Shown: piece after piece, positions 1-6,909 of the stretch | Position numbering within the stretch: position 1 is the stretch's first letter | Layout: the number at the start of each line of letters is the position of its first letter | NCBI GenBank assembly: GCA_039806065.1 | Contig: JBDKJS010000192.1 | Location: 1-9,964 of the forward strand | Source: JBDKJS01 sp039806065 | GTDB lineage: Bacteria > Bacteroidota > Bacteroidia > AKYH767-A > 2013-40CM-41-45 | Reading direction: 5' to 3' | DNA length: 9,964 bases | Program-made: the position numbers and the translations under genes | The notes under the pieces: model-generated | What the model saw: only the letters and a program-made list of their open reading frames with translations | Database searches by the model: none | What the model was told of the DNA's origin: nothing

Positions 1-204
1 AAAAAGTAGTGTATGAGGATTAATGGTTGGCACCTTATCGCGCCATACTTTTGCATAAATTAATTTTGGCTCATCACTTTTATCAAAATAAACTAAATCA
101 GTGGTTAATTCCACTGGCATGCCGTGCAATTGATGAAAGATTAAATCAAAAATATAACTTATCCTAGGATTAATAAGCTCTACAAATACTAGAAGTTTGC
201 TCAT
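1..204 (-). CDS. DUF7033 / polysaccharide deacetylase family protein, N-terminal fragment (cut by window edge)
   Basis: An uninterrupted frame reads leftward from the ATG at 204-202 to the window edge, giving 68 codons (MSKLLVFVELINPRISYIFD at the start). The pattern of a short hydrophobic strand, then NPRISYIFDLIFHQL, then a strand with ELTTDLVYFDKS, then PKLIYAK, resembles from memory the N-terminus of Bacteroidota proteins annotated as polysaccharide deacetylases with an N-terminal DUF7033 domain. These usually have an IxPRLxYIFxFIF, a xFTTDxxxF and a PKINY segment. The catalytic NodB-type domain would lie beyond the edge and cannot be seen, so enzymatic function is an inference from family membership. 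No signal peptide is evident, consistent with a cytoplasmic N-terminus. The gene follows the response regulator on the same strand after a 31-base gap, so it could be read with it, but a -7-like element in that gap suggests its own promoter. Confidence 0.65.
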   Translation of the reverse strand, partial: MSKLLVFVELINPRISYIFDLIFHQLHGMPVELTTDLVYFDKSDEPKLIYAKVWRDKVPTINPHTLLF

Positions 205-218
205 GGATTTTAACAAGC

Positions 219-226
219 CAAATATA
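219..226 (-). promoter_or_regulatory. Candidate Bacteroidota -7 element for the gene at 1-204
   Basis: On the minus strand this reads TATATTTG, an exact match to the phylum's TAnnTTTG -7 consensus. It sits in the 31-base gap before the ATG at 204 and would give a leader of roughly ten bases. No TTTG-like -33 box is visible 19-21 bases upstream, where the sequence is the end of the response regulator gene. The match could be chance in AT-rich DNA. Confidence 0.3.
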
Positions 227-235
227 GTATAATAA

Positions 236-865
236 TTAGCTCACTAGTCCTTGGCTGATGGTGTAATGAGTAAGTTCTGCATTGGTGCGCATGTCCATTT
301 TATCGAGAATTCTAGATCTGTAAGTACTAATGGTAGGTACGCTGAGTGCTAACTCTTCCGCAATTTGAGAGACTGTTTTTCCGCTTGCGATCATTTTTAG
401 AACTAAAAACTCCCTATCACTGAGTCGTTCATGGGGGGATTTATCATGATCTTTATGCAAGGCAAATACCAATTCTTGGGCAAGGCTTGAAGTAATGTAT
501 TTTCTACCATCAAGCACCGTTTTAACAGCCTGCACCAACTCTTCACCTGCAGCTGATTTGGTTACATAACCTGAAGCACCAGCCTTAAACCCACGAAGTG
601 CATATTGCTCTTCAGGATGCATGCTTAGGATAATGGTTGGAAAGATAAGTCCTTGCGATCGCATTTGCTTGAGTACATCAAGTCCGGTCATTTTGGGCAT
701 TGATAAATCAAGGATAATGATATTGGGTTTAAAATCTGCTACTATTTCAATTGCCTCATTTCCGCTTCCGGCTTCCACTATTTCGGCTTGTTCATATTCT
801 GTTCTCAGCAGTTGGATCAAGCCTTTACGCAGCAGTTGATGATCATCTACTATTAGTATTTTCAT
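236..865 (-). CDS. NarL/FixJ-family response regulator (REC plus LuxR-type HTH)
   Basis: This 209-residue protein has the standard length and layout of NarL/FixJ regulators. The receiver domain spans about residues 1-120: acidic pair D7-D8, phospho-acceptor D53 in ILDLSMPKM, the Ser/Thr switch position S81, and the conserved lysine K103 in GYVTKSA. A LuxR-type helix-turn-helix covers about 145-209, beginning LSDREFLVLKMIASGKTVSQ, with the recognition region LSVPTISTYRSRILDKM. All phosphorylation residues are present, so it should be an active phospho-dependent DNA-binding regulator. The hybrid kinase-like partner is directly upstream on the same strand (37 bases between the kinase stop and this ATG), an arrangement typical of a cognate pair read as one transcript. 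Target genes cannot be told from sequence; the divergently transcribed transporter is the nearest candidate but that is inference. Confidence 0.95.
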   Translation of the reverse strand: MKILIVDDHQLLRKGLIQLLRTEYEQAEIVEAGSGNEAIEIVADFKPNIIILDLSMPKMTGLDVLKQMRSQGLIFPTIILSMHPEEQYALRGFKAGASGYVTKSAAGEELVQAVKTVLDGRKYITSSLAQELVFALHKDHDKSPHERLSDREFLVLKMIASGKTVSQIAEELALSVPTISTYRSRILDKMDMRTNAELTHYTISQGLVS

Positions 866-904
866 AAGTGTAGGAGTTAAGAGTTAAAAAAAACACTTTT
901 AATA

Positions 905-3367
905 TTAATTAGCTATTATTTGTTGCGGTGGAAAGATAGGAATTTTTAATTCAATTTTTGTTCCTGCCTTATAGTCACTGAATATATTTAATTCGGCCCC
1001 AATAGTGGCGGCTCTTTCTCTCATTCCTAACAATCCTAAAGAAAACTTGGAAACCGAATTGATATTAAAGCCTACCCCATTATCAATAATGGTAAGGGCA
1101 TTATAATTTTCATATTCATTAAATTCTATGGTAACCTTATTAGCTTGGCTATGTCTTACAATATTAGTCAAAGATTCCTGAAGAATCCTAAAAACAGATG
1201 TTTTAAAATGTTTATCGTCAATCAATTCATTGATAGCATGATTAAACTCAATTTCAAGATTACTTGACTTTCTAACTTTTTGAATTTGCCACTCCATAGC
1301 TTCTAGCAATCCTAAATCATCCAACATAGAAGGGCGAAGTTCACTCGATATTCGTTGAACTGTTTTAATAGCAGCATCGATAGATTTAATTTCATCTTGC
1401 AAGGAACCTTTTAAGGCACTGGTATCAGGCAAGCCTACCAACTCAAATTGTCGTTGGTTTTTTAATTTTATCGCTGTAAGAAGTTGTCCCAATTCATCAT
1501 GAATTTCCCTGCTAATATTCGCTCTTTCATCTTCTACTGCATTTTGCAAGTGATTACTTAATTGCCGAAGTTGGAGTGTAAGTTCTTTTTGATTTTGTTG
1601 AAAATTTTTAATTTCTGAAATGTCTCTAACAATGGTACTAAGTAGCCCTAGAGATCCATCTTTATTTTTATGTGAAATGATAATTTGCGAACCGGGAAAA
1701 ACAGATCCATCCAAACGTTTTAATTCTGTTTCGCCTGACCAAATACCATGCTTTATGGCATGTGGCACGGCCAATGTAGTCAAGGTCTTAAGTGTTGTAT
1801 TGGTATAGAATGCACTCAAGTGACATTGCTTATAATGTTCCAAATCTCGCAAGCCTAAAGATTCTATTCCTGCCCTATTTATAAAAATTGGATTAAATTC
1901 ATGATCGGAGTAAGCGACCAGATCAGAGGTTCGTTCTATGATCAATGCAAGATTAGCATTTTCCACCTCATTTTTTTTTCGCTCAGTAATATCTATCATG
2001 GTTCCTATTACCCGAATTGCATCTCCTTTTGAATTTCTAATGATGTAGCCTCTATCAAGCACATGCGCATAGGTGTCATCTCCTCTTCTAAAGCGATACT
2101 CATCCTGCCAAGTAAGCTTATTACTTCTTAATACTTCAAGAAAATGGCTTTCCACTGCATCTCTTTCTACCGGATGTAATCTAGAGCTCCAAATCCGTGT
2201 ATTATCAATGGCCATATCTTCTTTACTAATTTTATAAAGTTCTATAAAATTATCATTATACACTATTTGGTTGGCTAAAACATCGTAATCCCAAATTACA
2301 TCATTAATGGCTTTCATCACTGCTTCCATCCTTTCTACCGTTTGTGCCTTATCCACTTTAGCTTTTTTTTCTTGATCAATATCTTTTAAGAAAACCACTA
2401 TTTGGCTTTCGCTGGGATATATTTTGGCAAACAGCCATTTGTCTAACGCTGCAATATGGTATTCAGCTTCTATACTTTGTTGATTTGAGAGGGCCTTGTT
2501 TAAATCCAGTGTAAGCGGATGATTGGGGCCCAATGCACCAATATCACTCATTGCAATATTTTTTACCGATTCAGTGGTGAGCTGAAAATAATCAACCGCA
2601 TTGGCATTAAAATAAATAAAGTTAAATTCGTTGTCCAAAATGAGCACCCCATCAGTTACTTGTTCAAACACTGAACTCAATTGAATTGTCTTTTCCAATA
2701 CTTGCTTTTCTAATGCTAGATTAAGCAACTTCAACTCTTTGTCTAACTGCGAATTGGTGCGTATTTCATCTTGTGCCTTTCTATAAAGCAATACTATTCC
2801 TGAAACCGTAATGGTAAGAAAAAACAGAAATGCAAGAAACAATCTACTAATGCCCTCTACCAAACCTACTTGCTGTTCTTGAAAATGTTCATCGAGCCTT
2901 CTGTTTATTTTAACCAAGGCCAATCTTTGTAAATCAAGCTTGCTATGCACTTCTTCAATCTCTTCAAAATGTTCATAGACATATTGTGGGTTTTCGCTCA
3001 TTTTAGCTAATAGCGAATCACCAGCGGCCAAAGCAAAATTTAAATCTTTGCAAAAAAGAGTTGCGTTAGCATTTTCAATATTTGCAATTTGGATAAGTTC
3101 ATGGAGTGTATCAGCAAGAGCACTTACCGTATTAGACATGGTGGTGTTAGAATCAATTTGATCGCTCACATGGAAGAAGGTAAATTTTTCATTGTATTTG
3201 TCAATGGCTATAGATAATGCAGCTACGTTACTATTTAGTTTTAGTCTTTCATTAGGAAGGGCATTTTCAATAGCACTTAACTGATGATAGACGATAAATG
3301 AAAAAATTAAAATACCTGAAAAGAGAAGCGCTATTAACCACTTTATATTAATTTGCTTACCAAACAT
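905..3367 (-). CDS. Membrane-bound PAS-domain sensor histidine kinase (HisKA_3 / NarX-like class)
   Basis: This 820-residue kinase probably senses a signal outside the inner membrane or through its PAS domains and phosphorylates the response regulator encoded just downstream. An N-terminal membrane helix (about 9-29) and a second (about 174-196) bracket a mainly helical extracytoplasmic region of some 140 residues, which resembles a four-helix-bundle type sensor but has no motif I can name. A helical linker (about 198-230) leads to three PAS domains: about 231-330, 347-465 (PAS_3/PAC type, ending IGTMIDITERKK) and 470-590 (ending STIVRDISEIK). The HisKA_3 dimerisation domain follows, with the phospho-accepting H623 in SREIHDELGQLL. 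The HATPase_c domain has the N box with E731 and N735 (ILQESLTNIVRHS), the G1 box DNGVGF (762-767) and the G2-like LGLLGMRERA (777-786). All catalytic motifs look intact. The ATG at 3367 is chosen because the first membrane helix starts close behind it. No receiver domain is fused. Confidence 0.93.
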   Translation of the reverse strand: MFGKQINIKWLIALLFSGILIFSFIVYHQLSAIENALPNERLKLNSNVAALSIAIDKYNEKFTFFHVSDQIDSNTTMSNTVSALADTLHELIQIANIENANATLFCKDLNFALAAGDSLLAKMSENPQYVYEHFEEIEEVHSKLDLQRLALVKINRRLDEHFQEQQVGLVEGISRLFLAFLFFLTITVSGIVLLYRKAQDEIRTNSQLDKELKLLNLALEKQVLEKTIQLSSVFEQVTDGVLILDNEFNFIYFNANAVDYFQLTTESVKNIAMSDIGALGPNHPLTLDLNKALSNQQSIEAEYHIAALDKWLFAKIYPSESQIVVFLKDIDQEKKAKVDKAQTVERMEAVMKAINDVIWDYDVLANQIVYNDNFIELYKISKEDMAIDNTRIWSSRLHPVERDAVESHFLEVLRSNKLTWQDEYRFRRGDDTYAHVLDRGYIIRNSKGDAIRVIGTMIDITERKKNEVENANLALIIERTSDLVAYSDHEFNPIFINRAGIESLGLRDLEHYKQCHLSAFYTNTTLKTLTTLAVPHAIKHGIWSGETELKRLDGSVFPGSQIIISHKNKDGSLGLLSTIVRDISEIKNFQQNQKELTLQLRQLSNHLQNAVEDERANISREIHDELGQLLTAIKLKNQRQFELVGLPDTSALKGSLQDEIKSIDAAIKTVQRISSELRPSMLDDLGLLEAMEWQIQKVRKSSNLEIEFNHAINELIDDKHFKTSVFRILQESLTNIVRHSQANKVTIEFNEYENYNALTIIDNGVGFNINSVSKFSLGLLGMRERAATIGAELNIFSDYKAGTKIELKIPIFPPQQIIAN

Positions 3368-3392
3368 AGAGGACTATTTCTTAAAATATTTT

Positions 3393-3424
3393 GAAAAGTA
3401 GAAAAAAGCGTTTTTATTTACAAG
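3393..3424 (-). promoter_or_regulatory. Candidate promoter for the histidine kinase / response regulator pair
   Basis: On the minus strand CTTG (3424-3421) is followed by a 20-base spacer and then TACTTTTC (3400-3393). This resembles the Bacteroidota TTTG-N19-21-TAnnTTTG promoter, with one mismatch in each box. It would start transcription about 20 bases before the kinase ATG. It lies upstream of the ATG at 3439 of the divergent transporter but overlaps the alternative TTG start at 3391, which is an argument against that longer start. The assignment rests on eye-matching only. Confidence 0.4.
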
Positions 3425-3438
3425 TAAAATTCCCGCCC

Positions 3439-5493
3439 ATGCAACCTTCCAATTCACAACAAGAATTTAAACCTTACATTTCTGCCGAAGATAATGTAGC
3501 TGAGTTTACACTGAAAGCCATTTTACTTGGATCGCTCTTCGGAATAATTTTTGGTGCAAGCACTGTTTTTTTGGCATTGAAGGCAGGCCTCACAGTTTCG
3601 GCATCCATTCCTATAGCAGTAATAGCCATTTCGCTTGGTAAAAAATTTTTAAAAACCACTATATTAGAAAACAACATTATTCAAACCACTGGATCTGCTG
3701 GAGAATCCATAGCTGCTGGAGTAGTATTTACTTTGCCAGCATTTTTATTTTTAAGTGCCAATGAAGAAGGCATTAGCAGTGGTTTACCCTATTTTCAATA
3801 TTGGACCATATTCACATTAGCAGTTTTTGGTGGTATGTTGGGCACTTTGATGATGATACCACTTCGAAGATCATTAATAGTAAAGGAACATGGCACCCTT
3901 CCCTACCCCGAAGGAACTGCTTGCGCTCAGGTATTAATTGCCGGTGAAAAAGGAGGAGATTTTGCAAAAACTGCTTATCTAGGTCTAGCATTTAGCACCG
4001 TTTATGCAGTACTACAGCGCATGTTACACATCATCTTAGAAAGTCCTAAGTGGGCTACAGCCCAAGCTAATAAATACTTTCCTTCTGCTGCAGTTAGCTG
4101 TGAAATCACCCCTGAATATTTGGGAGTGGGATACATCATTGGCCCAAGAATAGCCGGAGTATTAGTAGCTGGAGGTGTACTTGCCTGGTTAGCACTTATT
4201 CCTTTATTAGCCAGTATCGTTCCTGCAGATACTATTGCATTGCAACTAGCCAAACTTGGCTTAATAGATTTAGCCAAAGCCGGTGGAACTGGCGGTTGGG
4301 ATCCTGTTACTCATACCTTTGCTGATACAGCAAGTGCTGTTTACAGAGCTTATGTTCGCCAGATTGGTGCTGGTGCTGTTGCAGCAGGTGGTTTCATTAC
4401 TCTTTTTAAGACTATTCCCACCATCATATCCTCATTCAAAGAAAGCATGGGGTCATTGAAAGAAAAAAATGGCGGCCCAGTGGTGCGTACAGAAAATGAT
4501 TTAAGTTTTAAAACAGTTATAATTGGTTCAATAGCTTTAATAGTTTTAATGGCCATTCTACCACAAATACCTGGCGATGGAATACTAAATAAATTACTAA
4601 TCGGTATTCTTGTAATTATTTTCGGGTTCTTCTTTGTAACGGTAAGCTCCAGAATTGTTGGCATTATAGGCAGTAGCAACAATCCAATCAGTGGAATGAC
4701 GATAGCCACCATAATGGGAACGGCATTGGTCTTTATAGCTGTAGGCTGGACCGGAAAAGTTTACGAGCCACTGGCTTTAGTTGTAGGAGGAATGATATGT
4801 ATAGCAGCAGCCAACGCAGGTGCTACATCGCAAGATTTAAAAACAGGTTACATTGTGGGTGCCACACCCAAATACCAACAATTAGCGCTTTTCATTGGTG
4901 CTATTGTCTCATCATTAATGATAGGATTCACTGTAAAATATTTAGACACACCAACTGCCGAAGCCGCAGCTCGAGGGGTAAAACACATGATTGGCGAAGA
5001 ATACAATGCGCCACAAGCTACATTAATGGCCACATTGATAAAAGGTTTATTAAGCTTTAACCTTGACTGGCAATTTGTATTGGTTGGTGTTTTCTTAGCC
5101 ATCACCATGGAGCTTTGTGGAGTAAAATCGCTTTCCTTCGCAGTAGGGGCTTACCTACCTCTATCTACCACATTGCCAATCTTCATTGGTGGAGCAGTAA
5201 AAGGAATTGTAGATTGGAAAGCGAAGAAAAAAAACGAGGCCACCGAAGATGCTGAGTTGGGCAAAGGAAGTTTGTTTGCTACGGGGTTGGTAGCAGGTGG
5301 TGCACTGATGGGTGTGATCATTGCATTTATGCAAGCAACTGCAAGTACTAACCAATGGCTTGGCACCATTTCTATGGAGGAAGGATTGTTACATTCTTTA
5401 GGTCATGAAGGTTATCAATGGTTAGGAACCCTATTTTTCATTTTATTAGCTTGGCAATTATACAGAATAGCTGTTAAACCTGATAAGCCATAA
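3439..5493 (+). CDS. OPT-family oligopeptide transporter
   Basis: A polytopic inner-membrane protein of 684 residues counted from the ATG at 3439, in the size range of bacterial OPT transporters, which take up oligopeptides or related metal chelates, probably driven by the proton gradient. Family-typical segments (ATG numbering) include IIQTTGSAGESIAAGVVFTL (about 80-99), LPYPEGTACAQVL (154-166), SSNNPISGMTIATI (412-425), GATSQDLKTGYIVGATPKYQ (461-480) and AYLPLSTTLPIFIGG (571-585). Many long hydrophobic stretches, with glycine and alanine rich helices, run from residue about 25 to the end. The frame stays open upstream to a TTG at 3391 that would add 16 residues (KSRKKRFYLQVKFPP), but the ATG precedes the usual N-terminal FKPYISAEDN block and leaves room for the divergent kinase promoter, so it is preferred. 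Substrate is not readable from sequence. It may stand alone; no other transport gene adjoins it. Confidence 0.93.
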   Translation: MQPSNSQQEFKPYISAEDNVAEFTLKAILLGSLFGIIFGASTVFLALKAGLTVSASIPIAVIAISLGKKFLKTTILENNIIQTTGSAGESIAAGVVFTLPAFLFLSANEEGISSGLPYFQYWTIFTLAVFGGMLGTLMMIPLRRSLIVKEHGTLPYPEGTACAQVLIAGEKGGDFAKTAYLGLAFSTVYAVLQRMLHIILESPKWATAQANKYFPSAAVSCEITPEYLGVGYIIGPRIAGVLVAGGVLAWLALIPLLASIVPADTIALQLAKLGLIDLAKAGGTGGWDPVTHTFADTASAVYRAYVRQIGAGAVAAGGFITLFKTIPTIISSFKESMGSLKEKNGGPVVRTENDLSFKTVIIGSIALIVLMAILPQIPGDGILNKLLIGILVIIFGFFFVTVSSRIVGIIGSSNNPISGMTIATIMGTALVFIAVGWTGKVYEPLALVVGGMICIAAANAGATSQDLKTGYIVGATPKYQQLALFIGAIVSSLMIGFTVKYLDTPTAEAAARGVKHMIGEEYNAPQATLMATLIKGLLSFNLDWQFVLVGVFLAITMELCGVKSLSFAVGAYLPLSTTLPIFIGGAVKGIVDWKAKKKNEATEDAELGKGSLFATGLVAGGALMGVIIAFMQATASTNQWLGTISMEEGLLHSLGHEGYQWLGTLFFILLAWQLYRIAVKPDKP

Positions 5494-5523
5494 TCTTTAA
5501 TCATTAAAAAACTTAGGTTACTG

Positions 5524-5544
5524 AAGTCTTACATGCCTAGACTT
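5524..5544 (+). terminator. Possible terminator hairpin downstream of the transporter gene
   Basis: Inverted repeat AAGTCT / AGACTT (6-base stem, 9-base loop) beginning 31 bases after the transporter stop and followed by the AT-rich run GATTTTACTATTT. The stem is short and the T-run is broken, so this is only a weak candidate for an intrinsic terminator. Confidence 0.25.
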
Positions 5545-5588
5545 GATTTTACTATTTGTTGACTAAAATGGCAAATCAAATGCCTTCA

Positions 5589-5622
5589 TTTGTTCTACAA
5601 AGCATGGTGTCTTTTACGTGTG
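5589..5622 (+). promoter_or_regulatory. Weak candidate promoter for the secreted beta-propeller gene
   Basis: TTTG (5589-5592), a 22-base spacer and TACGTGTG (5615-5622) resemble the Bacteroidota -33/-7 pattern, with one mismatch in the -7 box and a spacer slightly longer than usual. The start codon follows after 24 bases of very AT-rich leader (5623-5646), as is common in this phylum. No Shine-Dalgarno sequence is present. Confidence 0.3.
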
Positions 5623-5646
5623 ATTCATAATTTTATAATTATTTAA

Positions 5647-6876
5647 ATGAAACTACTTCTTTCTATATCCATTAATTTATGCTGTATATCAGCCTTGGCA
5701 CAATGGACCACCATACCAATGCCAACAGGTTATGCACTCAATGAAATCGAATTTGTAAATGATACAACTGGATTTATTATTGGCGATTCAATTCTTGGTC
5801 TTTCACAAGTGGGCAAAACCTTTAAAACATCAGATAAAGGTCTAACTTTTTTCGAGAACGATTTTTATTTTGCTGCATTTAAAAGTATAAGCATTGGTGA
5901 TAATCAAACTCTTTATGTAAATGGTATAGATGATAATCAAGAAGGGGTATTGCGTAAAACAACTAGTCAAGGTAATATTTGGAGCACCGTAGGAACCATT
6001 GTGCCTCATGGACAATTGAGTTTTATCAATGCACAAGAAGGCTTCATTGCAGGTCAAGGTACCGGACATGCCGATGCATGGGCTACTTACAATGGAGGTT
6101 TTAACTGGGTGCAACTTACCGGATCCAATGGATTAGGAATTTCTGCCATTTTGGATTTACAGTTTTTAAATGCTGATACTGGTTATGTGGGCGGATTATA
6201 TGGACCGCTAATTACCAAAACCACCGACCAGGGTAGCAATTGGGTAGTAACGTGCGATACCTTTGCCACTAGGAGCCTGACTATGATCGATGGATTCAGA
6301 GGATATTTTGTGGGCAACACCCTAGCCAATGATGGAATCATAAGGACAAATGATGGCGGAAATAGTTTTAACTGGGTGCTTGATTATACCACCCCCGGTA
6401 GGCCTTTTACCTTTACGCCTTCATCCATTTATTGTAATGATGTAAATACCTGCATGTGTTCAAGTACGGATGGCTGGGTGGCTACAACCTATGATGGCGG
6501 TCTAAATTGGGCTTTTGAGTACACTGGCACTCCTGCTGCTCTCACTGACATTTATTTTAATGATGAGTATGCACTAGCTATAGGATTAGATGGAGTAGTT
6601 CTGAGAAAACAATTACTGAGCAACATAAATGATCAGCAGGATTTAAAACAAACTATTTCTTTTAAGCAGTCAGAAAATGAAATGTCAATAAAAAATAATG
6701 GTGAAGACCTATTGCTTGTAATTGTTTACGATGCCGTGGGAAAGTGGTGTATTAACAAAGAAGTTAAAAAAAATGAAACAATTGTTTTTTCTACTGAGGA
6801 GTTTAGTAAAGGGATCTACTTCGTAAAATGTCAAATAAAAAACCGGACAGCCACATATCCATGCACCATCCGGTAA
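5647..6876 (+). CDS. Secreted YCF48/BNR-like beta-propeller protein with T9SS-like C-terminal tail
   Basis: The 409-residue protein starts with a Sec signal peptide (MKLLLSISINLCCISALA, likely cut after A18 before QW). Its body, about 19-325, is a repeated beta-propeller of the sortilin/YCF48/BNR kind. Six Asp-box-like motifs S/T-x-D-x-G-x-x-W are visible: TSDKGLTF (61), TTSQGNIW (105), TYNGGFNW (147), TTDQGSNW (192), TNDGGNSFNW (234) and TYDGGLNW (281), each preceded by an aromatic-glycine strand such as DTTGFIIG or ADTGYVGG. The last 70 or so residues look like a T9SS type A sorting domain: a strand with VIVYDAVGKW, then FSKGIYFVKCQI, then a terminal strand ending CTIR, although the usual YPNP motif is absent. 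It should be exported across the outer membrane, attached or released. Exact function is unknown; in plants and cyanobacteria YCF48 is an assembly factor, but Bacteroidota versions are not photosynthetic. The stop is 33 bases from the convergent gene's stop. Confidence 0.85.
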   Translation: MKLLLSISINLCCISALAQWTTIPMPTGYALNEIEFVNDTTGFIIGDSILGLSQVGKTFKTSDKGLTFFENDFYFAAFKSISIGDNQTLYVNGIDDNQEGVLRKTTSQGNIWSTVGTIVPHGQLSFINAQEGFIAGQGTGHADAWATYNGGFNWVQLTGSNGLGISAILDLQFLNADTGYVGGLYGPLITKTTDQGSNWVVTCDTFATRSLTMIDGFRGYFVGNTLANDGIIRTNDGGNSFNWVLDYTTPGRPFTFTPSSIYCNDVNTCMCSSTDGWVATTYDGGLNWAFEYTGTPAALTDIYFNDEYALAIGLDGVVLRKQLLSNINDQQDLKQTISFKQSENEMSIKNNGEDLLLVIVYDAVGKWCINKEVKKNETIVFSTEEFSKGIYFVKCQIKNRTATYPCTIR

Positions 6877-6884
6877 CTTAAATT

Positions 6885-6903
6885 CTAATTGACTAACAAT
6901 TAG
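6885..6903. terminator. AT-rich hairpin between convergent genes, possible bidirectional terminator
   Basis: A perfect 7-base inverted repeat CTAATTG / CAATTAG with a 5-base loop (ACTAA) fills most of the 33 bases separating the stops of two convergent genes. Position suits a shared terminator. The stem has only two G-C pairs and neither side has a long T-run, so termination strength is doubtful. Confidence 0.35.
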
Positions 6904-6909
6904 CTCATT

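Noticed and set aside
866..904. Tandem GAGTTAA repeat and AAGTGT / ACACTT inverted repeat between kinase and regulator
   Set aside because: Only two 7-base copies and a 6-base stem with a long loop in AT-rich spacer; too small to call a regulatory element.
4350..4712. A 120-codon open frame on the minus strand inside the transporter gene
   Set aside because: It lies fully antisense to a clear OPT coding sequence; the translation has no recognisable domain and reflects the codon pattern of the sense gene.
4797..5060. An 87-codon plus-strand frame inside the transporter gene
   Set aside because: Out-of-frame overlap with conserved OPT motifs; translation is rich in Cys, His and Arg and looks non-coding.
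5842..6114. A 90-codon minus-strand frame opposite the beta-propeller gene
   Set aside because: Antisense shadow across the Asp-box repeats, with no domain and no promoter or start context.
6845..6874. Inverted repeat ACCGGA / TCCGGT near the end of the beta-propeller gene
   Set aside because: The 6-base arms are about 17-20 bases apart, lie inside the coding sequence and have no T-run, so it is unlikely to be a terminator.
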